Shown here in pieces: positions 22,990-35,299 of a DNA stretch of 64,000 nt. The position numbers and the translations under genes were made by a program. The first letter of the stretch is position 1. Every line of letters starts with the position of its first letter. This stretch comes from Siphonodentalium dalli (taxonomy: Eukaryota; Mollusca; Scaphopoda; Gadilida; Siphonodentaliidae), in the NCBI GenBank assembly GCA_032622095.1, contig CP136066.1:5787784-5851783 (forward strand), given 5' to 3'. Below the pieces are notes generated by a model. It was given only the letters and a program-made list of their open reading frames with translations. It did not search any database and was not told the origin of the DNA.

Positions 22990-25844
22990 TTTTCATTGGA
23001 CTTGTTTGATAGTTCAGAAAAGACGTAAACATTATACGAGGTTTCTGAGCAAGAACAGCGGCCACGCTGTTGACACAAACGTCATATACATTACGCACCA
23101 AAACACTTAGCATTATAGTCAAGGCGCGGATAGAGGGGGTGCGCAATAAAAACGGAATGATTGGGACTAGTGTTTTATTTTGGCAACATTATCACTGATT
23201 CCGAATCCCGTTTGTAGTACAGCAAAAAGTGGCAGCCAAAATAACAAGGATATAGGCCCTATTTCCAAGGTCGTCCCTCGAAATTTAACGACGTTTTTGC
23301 CGACTACCGCAGAGTGGTTACTGCAACACTAAACGTTCATAGATAGTCAAACGTCGAGTGAATCGTCTTAGAATGAACAAATACAACATGTGTTGTTATG
23401 TTCTAAATGCAGTTGATATTGTTCTGAATGTAGTTGTCGAATTCTTTACTGTCATGACATCGTGATGACTGCAAAATGTTTTTCGTGACAATTCGAAGAA
23501 ATGTTCCCATTTCAACTATGTTTGAAAGAACACTACACTATAGATCGGGTAGTATTACATATCATTAGAATATATTGCGATGGCGCATTTATGGATAGTT
23601 CCCGAGTATAAAATCTGGAATGTTAACCCTCACCCCAAAGGAGAAAAACTGGCAGGCGCTGTCCATGCGATATTTAGCCTATCGATTTCGTCAATATAGA
23701 GACTGAGACATTCGTTGAAGAATATAAAATTAGCTATTACAATTCTTTCCAGTGGTAAAGAAATCATTGTGTTATGAATATCTGAGTTTAACACTTGGAA
23801 TTTCGTGAATGCATTACTGGGCCATTACCAATATATACGCCCTCATTCTACGCGATTCGATCCAGGCCCCACACATAACCTTTAAGGCCCGCAAACTAAC
23901 TTGATCATTGTGCATCTTTGATTAAACTTTACAGAATTGTTGTTGTTCGCTATGAGCCTATGATGTCCGTTTGAACTGTTCGATGTTAACACGAAACAAA
24001 ACTGGATATGTAGATACCAGACAAGATGGGGATGGACCAAGATGACCGCTATTTCCGAGGACCGCGGGGTTATACTCCACTCATTTCGATCTCGTCTTAA
24101 GTTACAAATATGACAGAAAACATGCAATACAACTTAATATTTTTGTTACAATGACGTATTGATTTTTACATTCGAAGTTCACACTTCTTGTGAAATTCGA
24201 TTGTAAAAATAAAAAATGGCGGTCAAAATTATGTAATATTGGGAAATTTCGTTAAATTTTATCAGATCTGTTCTAGTTATACCTATAATATACCTATATA
24301 TAAACCTATAGCATTAAATGACCAATTGCGCAACCGGATATGATGTCTAATCCAAATCCGAAGATTTTGTGCCATATCACGAGGATTTGACATTTGTGTG
24401 TCCCTCAAAATCGAATTTCGAAGTAGGTGTACTAAATTGCTAAACAAATTATCAATCTTTACTTTAATGTCCCGAATAGAGCACACATATAGTGCTATGT
24501 ATGTCAGTTATGGACCACAGTGCCTGTTTGGGTAGATATTAAGCCACCACTATCAAAAATAGTGGACACAATGACGACAATGGTATCAAAATTGTGCAGT
24601 TTATGCTAACTGTCACCAGTTCGTGTCCATGTATACGAAAAATATTCCCAAATGAAATATTTGATTTCGACCGAGTCCGAGACCATATAACGAGTGTTAC
24701 AAACCAGCCAATGAGTGTCCAATCTATCCACCCAACAGGTGTATCAAATCATACAACGAGTTCCCTATGCCAAACAGCTGATGTCCCAATTGACAAACTA
24801 CCCAACTATTGTATACATATATCCAACTGGTACCACAAATCACAAAAGTGTGCCCCAGCCATCCAACTGGTGTAAAAACCCATCAAAATGCATGTCCCAA
24901 AACCACACACAGAGTGTCCCAAACCAATAGTCCATGGGATTGGTGTCAGAATTGCACAAATTGTTATAAAAGCATGAAACTTGGCACATATGTTCCTTGG
25001 ACCATACTGATCATTTTCGGATAATGACCCCATTGAAATGGGAAAGTTGCTAGGCAACTACCCGAAATAATAAAATGTCTCTAAGGGTATGGTTTACAGC
25101 ATTTAATTGAAATGTGGTAGTAGTTAATTGCATACTGGAGGTTTCTTTGTGACATATATTTAGCATAAAATGGTTTGTGACATCATTTTATATCAAGTTG
25201 CCCATAACAATCGTTGCTATGCAGCTACCCGAACAAGAAAATGTGTGTTCTCAGTGACATTTTGAGGCCTTCTCGGTGGCGTTTCGGGGCCATGCTGCAC
25301 AACGATTTAGTCTAAGGACATTTAGCATGTGTCCACACATATGTAGTGTATATTGTATAAGTATATAGAGTTACTTACCCTACCACCTACCCTATTTTAA
25401 GTCTTGAACACACAACGATCTGAATATATAACAACGTTCTATCAGCTACACATCACTTGGTGAGACTATAGTGGAGATTCAGTTGAACATATTTATTTTT
25501 TATATATTACTTATTATTTAGAGGGACACTAACAATCACTTTAACAACAAAAGTTTAATATTTGGGAGACTTTATTTAGACATTGTCTGTTATATGTAGT
25601 TTACAACGAATATTTCAGTCCTACAAAGTCGACGTCGATGCATGTTTATTTATAGCAGTTATCAATAATATGTGTTTTTGTTGTCGTTGTTGTAACTTGG
25701 GTTTGGAAGACTCATCACGTCTTTATTCACTTCAGCAATGTTCCGGGCCAAATGTTCAGCAAACGAGTCATGTTGGGTCCCATTATGTTCAATTGGGAAA
25801 TTTGGTAAAGTTCTTAACAAAAATATGTAATTTTTCAACCAAAA
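22990..25844. other. Foreign block inside the Polinton, left part
   Basis: Non-coding. It contains diverged AAGATGG motifs (about 24024) and the 24690-24930 minisatellite. The ORF at 25583-25864 has clustered cysteines (CFCCRCC) but no domain I can name and no flanking splice pattern I trust. Confidence 0.4.
24690..24930 (-). repeat. Degenerate minisatellite (GTGGTTTGGGACAC family, reverse orientation)
   Basis: About ten variable 20-30 bp units around CCCAAACCA and GTGTCCCAA. The same family occurs in plus orientation at about 28440-28700, 29380-29620 and 35300-35740. The N/P/T/Q-rich ORFs are repeat translations. Confidence 0.65.
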
Positions 25845-26300
25845 ACGTGTTTGGGGAGGAGTAGCTAAAATCCATTATTTCACAAACCGTTGTAAATTTC
25901 TTTCTACATATGCTTTATAGATAACTGCTACACCATATGGATTAAATAGTTTGACATTATTGTAATATCCATTTGAATGATAATGTTTAAAAACAAGATA
26001 TTTTTTGTGAAAAACAGCGATTTTTCAGCAAAAATATAATCTTTCGGCTCCAAATGGCAGGACAATCCAAATTAACCAATACTATTTTCATATCAAGTAG
26101 AGATATGGTATGATGTAGTAATTTTAACACCAACAATGTTGGCAAATACGTTATGACATAGCCGCAAGCCTCGCTTTACCAACATCGTTAATTTCTGGAA
26201 AAAGTCACTGGTGGGTATCGTTCATCGTCGATTTAACAACAGCCACCACCAATTCCGTTATTTTCACTATCATTTTCCTGAAGAATATATATTTCTTCTT
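25845..26300 (-). repeat. Dispersed repeat, inverted partner of 9410-9860
   Basis: Same blocks in reverse order and orientation: TAGCTAAAAT, CACCATATGGATTAAATA, GAGATATGGTATGATGTAGT, CACTGGTGGGTAT, AATATATATTTCTTC. It is followed at about 26440-26465 by a GACAGACAGATAGACAGA run. Confidence 0.65.
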
Positions 26301-26849
26301 TTAAAATAAGATGTTTTCAACTTGTTCTACAGTGGGTAGGGGTATCTCGAAAACTATAGCTCTTTTTCGATTTGGCCGCTGCACTAAGGTATCCCGAGTC
26401 AACATCCCAAAATTGGTCCAGTCGTCTGGGAGAAAAACCGCGAACTGACAGACAGATAGACAGATGTTACTCTTTTAAAACGTATAGATATTTCCGCGAT
26501 ATTAGAGACCCAATAGTGTAGTTTATTTGTTTTTTCGAAGTGGGACCACTCTTGTCAGGAATGGGGATCACAGGAGGGAACATCACAATTGATAAAACAT
26601 TATTTTCGCTGTTTTCCTACCAACGTATATGTGTGTCGCCATCATACTATGAATTAACGATGTGTCGGAACACGACATGGGAATGGTTGTTTGACGTCAC
26701 GACTAATTGTTTCGTGAATCTATTCACAATCTTATATACACCTGTGAATTCTGGATAACTGAATAATTTAACTGTGCACCAGGTTCACATTTGTATCTTG
26801 CATCAACCGGCGTGATATAATATAAAGAGACCAATTGTCTTTTTTACAG

Positions 26850-27047
26850 TTCTTTGTGCGATACCATAAGCCTTATCAGAATGCACCAATTGACCAGTTC
26901 CTGCAACTAACCGTATATCACTGTTCTGAAGGAAAAGTGCTGAATTGTTCATCACTATTGGAACTGGGTGGTGAACTGCAATGTAAGAAATTGTTCGCGT
27001 CCGATAAATTCTACTGCCAGTGCATTTTGGACAAAACGTTATATTAT
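26850..27047 (+). other. Exon-like open segment with cysteines (unassigned)
   Basis: An open frame of 66 codons bounded by a TTTTTTACAG acceptor and a TAT/GTAAGA donor. It has five cysteines in YHCSEGKVLNCSS, LQCKKLF and YCQC. It is phase 0/0, so it cannot be inserted between lectin exons 1 and 2, which are phase 1/1. The ORF just upstream (26540-26758) is also Cys-containing. It could be an exon of another gene, a captured exon in a transposon, or chance. Confidence 0.3.
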
Positions 27048-27199
27048 GTAAGATGACTGGTACAAAATAATGCTAAAAGTTTTGTTTAATGCCTTGCATA
27101 TATGGTGGCTGAAAACTATAACGTCACACCGTGCATAAACTAATTTAAATTAACGTTGAATTATGCGATTGTTCATCATACTATTATTTCAAATACACA

Positions 27200-27600
27200 T
27201 CTACTATATATTTTGGAATTTATGTCTGTCTGTGTGTTATAGACTCGAAAATTACTCCACCTATCCGACTCAAATTTGGTATGTAGGACTACTTTGATAC
27301 GGTGAACAATTTCACGTGCGACCGTGTCCTTGATCTTGACCTCGCTCATATACGCTAGCATATGCATGTTTCTGGACCTCGACCGATCCGACTCGAGTTT
27401 GGTATGTAGGACTACATGTACTTTGATCTCGGGAACAATATGGGCGGGTCCAATATCACGTGCGACCGTGTTCATGACATTGACATTGTCCTCGCTCATA
27501 TATGCATGTTTCTGGACCGATCTAACAATAGTTTGTCCAGGCGGAGGAGATCACAAATAAATCCCTAAGTAGCCCGGACGAAGTCGGGCACATCGGCTAG
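27200..27600 (+). mobile_element. Non-autonomous Helitron-like element 1
   Basis: Starts A/TCTACTATATATTTTGG and ends with the hairpin CCCGGACGAAGTCGGG, then CACATCGGCTAG at 27600. A TC start, a 3' hairpin and a terminal CTAG are Helitron hallmarks. The interior is non-coding with CGACC- and GACCTTGA-like sequence. No target duplication, as expected for the class. Confidence 0.55.
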
Positions 27601-28228
27601 TCTAATATTTATTTTGGGACTTATGTTTGTCTGTTTGTTTGTCTGTTAGCTATGGCCGGGAAAACTGCCATACGGATTTTGACGAAATTTGATACCTATG
27701 GTTACTTTTGTCCAGGGAGTGTATTGGACTGGTCAAATCGTGACTCCGACCTGACCTTGACCTTCAAAAAGATCAATTCAAGGTCAAATCTGGTAAAACG
27801 GACGCATTTCTACGAAATTTGATACCCATGGGTACTTTTGTCCGGGGAGTGTTTTTGGACGGGTCAAATCGTTACCCTGACCTGACATTGACCTTCAAAA
27901 TTGTCAATTCAAGGTCAAATCGCGAATTTTGACGGGATTTCGACAACATTTGATACATATGGTTACTTTTGTCCGAGGAGTGTTTTGGACGGGTCAAATC
28001 GTTACCCCAACCTGACCTTGACCTTCAACATTGTCAATTCAAGGTCAAATCGGGTAAAACCTGACGGATTTCGACGGGTACTTCCGTCGGGTACTTTTGT
28101 CCGGGGAGTGTTTTGGACGGGTCAAATCGTGACCTCGACCTGACCTTCACCTTCAAAATGGTCAAATAGCGCAATTCGCCGAAAATCAGAAGGGAAACAG
28201 CCCGGACGAAGTCGGGTCCACCAGCTAG
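27601..28228 (+). mobile_element. Non-autonomous Helitron-like element 2, directly abutting element 1
   Basis: Starts TCTAATATTTATTTTGGGAC immediately after the CTAG of element 1. It ends with the same hairpin and CCACCAGCTAG at 28228, followed by T. The interior holds three or four diverged units around TACTTTTGTCCGGGGAGTGT and GACCTTGACCTTCA. The frames across it are repeat translations. Confidence 0.55.
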
Positions 28229-28289
28229 TGTTATATATTTAACAATGTGGGGTGTGCTGTATCTAGTGTCTATACATATACCTGATATA

Positions 28290-28394
28290 TAAGAACAATA
28301 TTATAGGGGTATTCTTATTGGTCGAGCCAATTTTATATCTTCCAGGGGGATATGAAATTGGCTCGACCAATAAGAACACCCCTATAATATTGTA
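28290..28394. repeat. MITE-like hairpin, second copy at 29218-29312
   Basis: The arms read CAATATTATAGGGGTATTCT and inverted AGAACACCCCTATAATATTG, with GGTCGAGCCAATTT and AAATTGGCTCGACC inside. The loop is about 18 bases. Nearly perfect pairing in the first copy. Confidence 0.8.
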
Positions 28395-28439
28395 CTTTAT
28401 TTTAGTTATGGTAAAACAGGGCTCAACCATTGTCTTCTT

Positions 28440-28700
28440 CGTAAAACGTTACCTCTGTTGTGTGGTTTGGGACACTAGCTGTGTTGTTGGTACACTCATT
28501 TTGGTAGCTTGTGACACTCGCTGGGTGGTTTGGCACACTGCTTGCATGGTTCGTTTGGGGGCACTCGAATGGAGGCTTTGGACACACATAGGGTGGTTTA
28601 GGACTCTGATTAGGTGGTTTGGGTACTCACTGGATGGCATGTAACAGTTTTTGTGTGGATTATATGACAAAAAGGGTGGTTGGGACAATACCTGAGTGGT
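28440..28700 (+). repeat. Degenerate minisatellite (GTGGTTTGGGACAC family)
   Basis: About ten units of 20-28 bp. The second copy is at 29380-29625 within the duplicated unit. Confidence 0.65.
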
Positions 28701-29639
28701 TTGATCGGTCAAATCGGGTAAAACGGACGCATTTCTACGAAATTTGATACCCATGGGTACTTTTGTCCGGGGAGTGTTTTGGACGGGTCAAATCGTTACC
28801 ATGACCTGACCTTGACCTTCAAAATTGTCAATTCAAGGTAAAATCGCGAATTTTGACGGGATTTCGACAACATATGATACATAAGGTTACTTTTGTCCGA
28901 GGAGTGCTTTGGACGGGTCAATTCGTTACCCCAACCTGACTTTGACCTTTAAAATGGTCAATTCAAGGTCAAATCGGGTAAAACCTGGCGGATTTCGACG
29001 GGTACTTTTGTCGGGTACTTTTGTCCGGGGAGTGTTTTGGACGGGTCAAATCGTGACCTGTCCTGACCTTCACCTTCAAAATGGTCAAATAGCGCAATTC
29101 GCCGAAAAGCAGAAGGGAAACAGCCCGGACGAAGTCGGGTCCACCAGCTAGTGTTATATATTTAACAATGTGGGGTGTGCTGTATCTAGTGTCTATACAT
29201 ATACCTGATATATAAGAACAACATTATAGGGGTATTCTTATTGGTTCCAGCCAATTTCATATCTTCCAGGGGGATATGAAATTGGCTCGACCAATAAGAA
29301 CACCCCTATAATATTGTACTTTATTTTAGTTATGGTAAAACAGGGCTCAACCATTATCTTCTTCGTAAACGTTACCTCTGTTGTGTGGTTTGGGACACTA
29401 GCTGTGTTGTCGGTACACTCATTTTGGTAGCTTGTGACACTCGCTGGGTGGCTTGGCACACTGCTTGCATGGCTCGTTTGGGGGCACTCGAGTGGAGGCT
29501 TTGGACACACATAGGGTGGTTTAGGACTCTGATTAGGTGGTTTGGGTACTCACTGGATGGCATGGAACAGATTTTGTGTGGATTATATGACAAAAAGGGT
29601 GGTTGGGACAATACCTGAATGGTTTGATGCACTCATGTT

Positions 29640-30108
29640 CATGGTAGATACAGTGTGTCTCGGGACAGCTGAGTTGTGCGATGGCCTTTAAGTAGGCTTC
29701 GCATTTTGTTCAGAGTATAACATGCTTATTATAATATGCGTGAGTAAATTGCGTCATTCTTTGTGAAATAGCAATAAGTCGGAAGCATCATTTTGTCCAA
29801 GTTAATCCATTTTTTATATAAAGTTGGATAAATACCAACATCCCATCCGATCTATGGACAGGACATTCTATGTAGCACTCTACACTGCCTATTAGTGTTT
29901 CAACCTATGTTGTCCCCAATTTAGAAATTGGGGAGCCCGCAAGGTCATCTTCAGGAGAGAGCGGAAGTCAGATTCCTCAAAGTAACTGAGTGATCGTCAT
30001 TTACATGTATGTGCGCATGTGTTCATGGTAGATACAGTCTGATTCAGGACAGCTGAGTTGAGCGATGGCCTTTAAGTAGTATTCGCATTGTGTTCAGAAT
30101 ATAACATC
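29640..30108 (+). repeat. Host repeat of FB-C, left arm (inverted partner 34930-35290)
   Basis: Contains TTCATGGTAGATACAGT-GGACAGCTGAG-CGATGGCCTTTAAGTAG twice (29640 and about 30020) and GCTTATTATAATATGC at 29724. It also carries TAGCAATAAGTCGGAAGC, CCGATCTATGGACAGGACAT and GGGGAGCCCGCAAGGTCAT. The same blocks occur inverted at 34930-35290. Confidence 0.75.
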
Positions 30109-33100
30109 TTATAGTCCAGGAGATATTGGTCGACATCTGCACACCCCCCCCCCAGGACTCAACTTCACCCCACTAATTTTCTTTCTTAATGTCTCCTCTA
30201 ATTTTTTTCACTTGCTAACAAGAAAATTTGACAACAAGTCTACATTCCTTTACTTTCTTAGAATGGGCGTTATTGTTTCGCGATTTCTACCCACCATTAC
30301 ATGTTGATATGTATGAATTATTTATTAGGGTTTGGCAAGTGATAGTCACAGTCAATATGGCGGCCAAACTGGCGGCCAGAAATTGAGAAAAAGCCGATAT
30401 TATCACATACTAATTTCAACTTTTTGTCATTATATCGATTTGTATAGACGAAACGGTACATAATATAAGCCATCTATTAGTTCCAACGTAAGTCGTAGCC
30501 TTTTGGAAGGATGAAAACCCACAATCGAGATGTGGCATTTCAAATGCATTCTCCACTAAGGGCTCATACTGGCCGTAACCGTATATAGGTGCGCCGAATA
30601 GTCATATTATGATTTCCAAAAAGCAAAACAACAGTACCTGAGCTTATTCTGAATTGCCACATTCAGCATTATCTAGACCCGTTTCCGTCTCTTCGTCAGA
30701 TTAATCTATCTCGCTCACAACAATAGTTTACTACACTTCTTTGTAGAAGGGTCCCAGACTCCTACTAATGTTTCAAACAATACATATGCCGGTGTCCAGC
30801 TGACGTGTTTGGTTCGAAAGCTTGGAATTCTTAGCGAGCTTCATTCGTGGTATAGATTATGGTATAATTCAGATGCTATATATGGGGTATAGGCGTCATC
30901 CTGTGCGATACAATAGAAAGGTATTCGGTCGATGCGTATACTAGCTTTCAGAAGGAACTATCTATCTGCGTATTGTCAGCTTTGGTGACCTAATGGGGAT
31001 AACAACGTGTACACCTGGTGATCTTCCCAAACAGCCACTTCTCAATATATGGTTCATCAATTCACATGCACTGACGTAACCGGACAACTTCTGTATATGG
31101 CTTCGAATGTTGAAAGCCCGACATTTGACGGATGCATTTCTGCTAAGGCGTAGAATACCATAATGCATAATATACACAAACTCATTGAACATGATCATAA
31201 GAACAAGCTTGTTGGCGTCCAGCAATCGTCTCCCCGAACAGATCCAAGCAGATGATAACAATACACACGGTGCTAGTTTGTGGGTATGTGTCATGATAGT
31301 GGAAATGAAATTGGACCATGACTGCACAGCCCCTTATTTTGTTATATCTTAGATTCAGACAGAATCTCATGTGTGGCTTTGCTTTCCTTGTATGCTAAGA
31401 TTGTATGTTCCCATCCGTTTGGAAGCCGTTCTTAAACAACTGGACCATGCGTATGCCATTGGCTACTGCTGTATAAGCCCCACCAAGAGAGACTGGGGTG
31501 GGTGTAGTCTTAAAGACGATACATTTGGTAGTTGGTTGATGCGGCATACACACGCTGGGTTGTATGGTTCAAGAAAGTACAAATGCCATCAACAAAAGGG
31601 TGAAATGTTCAACGCGCAGAACACCCAGAGGAATGTTACGTTGATGAGCTCTTGCATTCAGTTCAACAACTGTTGGTACACCAAGTGATGTCTTGGTAAC
31701 ATAACCATTGCTACCATATTCCTGCATGAGACATTAACTACTATATTCTAAAGTTATCTATATAAAGCTAGATGATCATACGTCCACAGCCATTGCCATC
31801 GAGACTGTAAATTGTTCTTTAAATACATAGTGAAATAAATGCACCACATTTACTGATATTTTCTTGAATATACCGCCCACACGCTGATACTAACCAAGAG
31901 AGAGGATAACAAACAAATAAAGACATTATCCTTTAGTTCATCCGACTCTTTTGAGGGAGGCTAGCATAGTATTATCCAGACAAAAATGTACGTAGTTGAA
32001 TCAGAAAGGCTTCGAACCGGATGTGGAAATACAATCTTACCACACCAAAAAAAAACCGACGCACATGACATGCACCAGGTTTAGGTGTGGTGTCTACCGT
32101 GGCCCATTCCATTCCCACTATCATGGCGCATGTCCACAAACTATCACTGCGAGCATTGTTCTTCTCTGATGTGAGATATTCGATGAGACAACTGCGGGGC
32201 GTCACACAGTTTGCTTCGGATCATGGTCAAGAAGTGTGGGTAGTCTGTACACTATGGCCTTCTCCTTAGCAGATAGACATCTGTCCAAGGGAATAAGACA
32301 GCTAGCAACCTTCGAAACACGGTCGAAGTTGTCCACATATGCCAATGCGTTCGCTGTGTTTGTGAGTTGACGAACCATCTATTGAGAAGTGACTAGCTAA
32401 CTGGTCCGCCAGGTGTACATGTCGTTATCCCCATGGGGTATGAGACACATACATATATATGACCTTCTGTAAGCTTGTATACTCATCGGTCATATGCCTT
32501 CCTAGTTCAAGATGACGCACAAATATCATATTTTGCAAATATTTAAAATCGTAAGCTAGACACCGGAAAATGAATTGTTTGAAACGTTATGATTAGAGGG
32601 ACCCTACTCCAAGGAAGTGGTGAATACTTTGTCTGTGTGAGCGACCTAGATTTATCAGACAAAAAATGGAAGCTGGTCCAGATAATTATGGACGTGACGT
32701 GGCAAATCAGAATCTGTTATCAAGTAATTGTTCTGATATAACTATTCGGCGCACCTACGCTTACGGCCATTATCGGCGCTAAGTGGAGAATGGATTTCGA
32801 AATGCCACATCGCGATATTAATTGTGGTTTTTCATCTTTCCAGAAGGATACGAGCTATGTTATGCGTTTTGATACCTTTAAGTTGAATAGTTGATGGTTT
32901 ATGTACAGTTTCGTCCATACATACCGATATTATGACAAAAAGTTGAAATTAATATGTGAAAATATCGATTTCTTTTCAATTTCTAGCCGCCAATTTAGCA
33001 GCGATCTTGGCTGTGAGTATCAATTGTCAAACCCTACTAAATACTTCGTGTCACTATTCCATATCAACATGTAATGGTGGATAGAAATCGCGAAACAATA

Positions 33101-34177
33101 ACGCCCATCCAACGAAAGTAAAGGAATGTAGACTTGTTTTCAAATTTCGTCGCCATTTTGGCCGCCATCTTCGATTTGGAAAACAATTTCTTGCATGAGA
33201 TGTAATGTAATAACTTCACCTCAGTATTTCCAACTCAACTGTAAGCATGGGTGGAGTTGTCTCGACAATAAGGCCCAATGATGTAAATATGAGGACATTT
33301 CGATGATGTTTTTAAATCTGTCCGCCATTGTGGGCGCCATTTTGGATTTGGGGGACTTTTATTTGAATATGGTACAGGGAAAGTTCATCGCCTAAGTATT
33401 CCCAACTCACAATAGCAAGCAAGTGTGGAGTTTTCATGACAATAATGCTCACTGATGTTAAAATCAGCGATTTTCGGCGATTTTTTATTTCTGGTGGCCA
33501 TTTTGGCCGCCATCTTGGATTTGGGTAAATATTCCTCAACTCAGGTATAAGAGGTATCCTAGCTGGAGTATCTCCTGCACATATATATGCATGGGTATTG
33601 TTATAATAGCAATAACATTCATTGATTCGAAACATTACATCGCGTTATTAACGTAGATTCGGCTTTGACCTATTATACCGGCATTTGGGAAAACGTGATA
33701 TCGGACAAAAATATCCCGCAATGAATGTATATTATGGTCGCCATGTGTTCGCCAATGACTCCTCTATACGACAAATGTATAACATGACGCAAAGATGCAA
33801 TATTTTCCCACAGAGACAAACGAAAGGTGGTAACATGTCAGAAAAATAACATATTTTCACATTTCGGCGGCCATCTTGGCCGCCATATTGGATTCTGGTG
33901 TCGGATTTTTGGCTAATTTGTAAGGGTTGTATATTAGCATAACGAATCGAGCGCATGTGATATCATCTTTACTATAACGGCGATCAAAGAGACCTGGTGC
34001 ATTTTTTTTAAATGGCCGCCATGATGGACGCCATCTTGTCTGGAGTCTCTGCGGCCACTTTTTGTTTTTTGTTAACGAGTGAAAAAAAATTAGAGGAGAC
34101 CTTAAGGAAGAAAATTAGTGGGGTGAAGTTGAGTTTTGGGGGGGTGCAGAGGTCGACCAATATCTCCTGGACTATTA
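30109..34177. mobile_element. Fold-back element FB-C
   Basis: The left end TATAGTCCAGGAGATATTGG with its C-run matches the reverse complement of the right end (TATCTCCTGGACTA). Arm blocks pair in order: the AAAATTAGTGGGG-type block, GAAATCGCGAAACAATAACG, GTAATGG with GTTGATATG, ATGGCGGCC, CGATATTATGACAAAAAG and CGGCGCACCTA. Deeper pairs extend to about 31280-31470 and 31985-32150. The right arm is longer because of a satellite at 33140-34030. Two uninterrupted copies of the host repeat nearby (29719-29745 and, inverted, 34968-35000; GCTTATTATAATAAGC) show the empty site and suggest an A/T-rich duplication near TTAT. Arm ORFs (30962-31327, 31371-31688, 31972-32269) are unrecognised. Confidence 0.7.
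33140..34030. repeat. Satellite of about 170-190 bp with CGCCATTTTGGCCGCCATCT
   Basis: About five units, each with the motif CCATTTTGGCCGCCATCTT, a GGATTTGGG tail, then a block with TCACAACTC-like sequence and ATAATG. Spacing between motifs is about 150-190 bp (33155, 33325, 33500, 33865, 34015). It accounts for the extra length of the FB-C right arm. Confidence 0.65.
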
Positions 34178-34929
34178 TTATAATAAGCGTGAGTAAATTG
34201 CGTCATTCTTTGTGAAATAGCAATAAGTCGAAAGCATCACTTTATGCAATTTAATCTTGTTCATTGGTTCGTTGGGTTTGATTGCCGTATTACATAAAGA
34301 ACGGTGGGCGGACCCGAGCACGTGCTGTATTGACAACCGACAGCCAATGGCAGTGTATAGTGATACATAGAATGTGATGTCCATAGATCGGATGGGATGT
34401 TGGTATTTATCCAACTTTATATAAAAACGTATCCAAAGTGTATCCAAACTATATATGTACATGTACATACATGAAAGTTGGATATGAAACGAACTTAATG
34501 ACTCTCCTATAGATGGATACATGTACGCTACTTTTACGTATAGTAGCTACATGTTGCACAAGTTAAACTCCTACACTGGGTCATAATATACTGACGTGAC
34601 TCTGTATGTACATATATATCTTGGAAAATTACAAACAAGGATTTGGGCTTAATGTCCTCTACATATATGATCTACATGTACAAAAAGACAAAAAACTGGA
34701 TTGACCTAAGAATTGGCGATTTCCAGAAAAAAACTCCACAGTATATTAGCGGTCTGAAGTGGCTGTGTCAATCATACCCAACGAACCAATGAAATTACGT
34801 GTTTGCTATACTGCCCTATTACACAAAGAACGGTGGGAGGACCCGAGCACGTGCTGTATTGGCAACCGATATTCGCAACAAATTAGGTACAGACCACGCA
34901 CCCTCAGTCTGCATTAACTTGCACAAATT
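34178..34929. other. Partial copies of host repeats between FB-C and its inverted flank
   Basis: Carries the GAGTAAATTGCGTCATTCTT block (34188), an inverted pair around GAACGGTGGG and GACCCGAGCACGTGCTGTAT (34300 and 34830) and ATCGGATGGGATG (34388). No coding signal. Confidence 0.5.
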
Positions 34930-35290
34930 GACGCTTCCGACTTATTGCTATCTCACCAAGAATGACGCAATTTACTCACGCTTATTATAATAAGCATGTT
35001 ATACTCTGAACAAAATGCGAAGCCTACTTAAAGGCCATCGCTCAACTCAGCTGTCCTGAGACAGACTGTATCTACCACGAACACATGCGCACATACATGT
35101 ATGTGACGATCCCTCGGTTACTTTGAGGAATCTGACTTCCGCTCTCTCCTGAAGATGACCTTGCGGGCTCCCCAATTTCTATATTGGGGACAAAATAAGT
35201 CGAAACACTAATAGGCAGTGTATAGTGCTACATAGAATGTCCTGTCCATAGATCGGATGGGATGTTGGTATTTATTACTTTATATAAAAA
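34930..35290 (-). repeat. Host repeat of FB-C, right inverted copy
   Basis: Reverse complement of blocks at 29640-30108 and 34178-34260: AATGACGCAATTTACTCACG, CTTATTATAATAAGCATG, CTACTTAAAGGCCATCGCTC, ATGACCTTGCGGGCTCCCC, GTCCATAGATCGGATGGG. Confidence 0.75.
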
Positions 35291-35299
35291 ATGTGGAAT

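Larger units (their letters stand above)
27783..29630 (+). repeat. Tandem duplication, about 923-bp unit
   Basis: 27783-28706 is repeated at 28708-29630 with few differences. Each copy has the 3' half of the Helitron-like element with its CTAG end (28228 and 29151), a 100-bp hairpin (about 28290-28394 and 29218-29312) and a GTGGTTTGGGACAC minisatellite stretch. It looks like a recent unequal duplication. Confidence 0.88.

Noticed and set aside
28318-29632. ORFs in the 28.3-29.6 kb region (and 35343-35738)
   Set aside because: Repeat translations of the GTGGTTTGGGACAC minisatellite, duplicated by the 923-bp tandem repeat.
30962-32269. ORFs in the centre of FB-C
   Set aside because: Weakly similar to each other because they lie in inverted arms; no known domain and no consistent frame.
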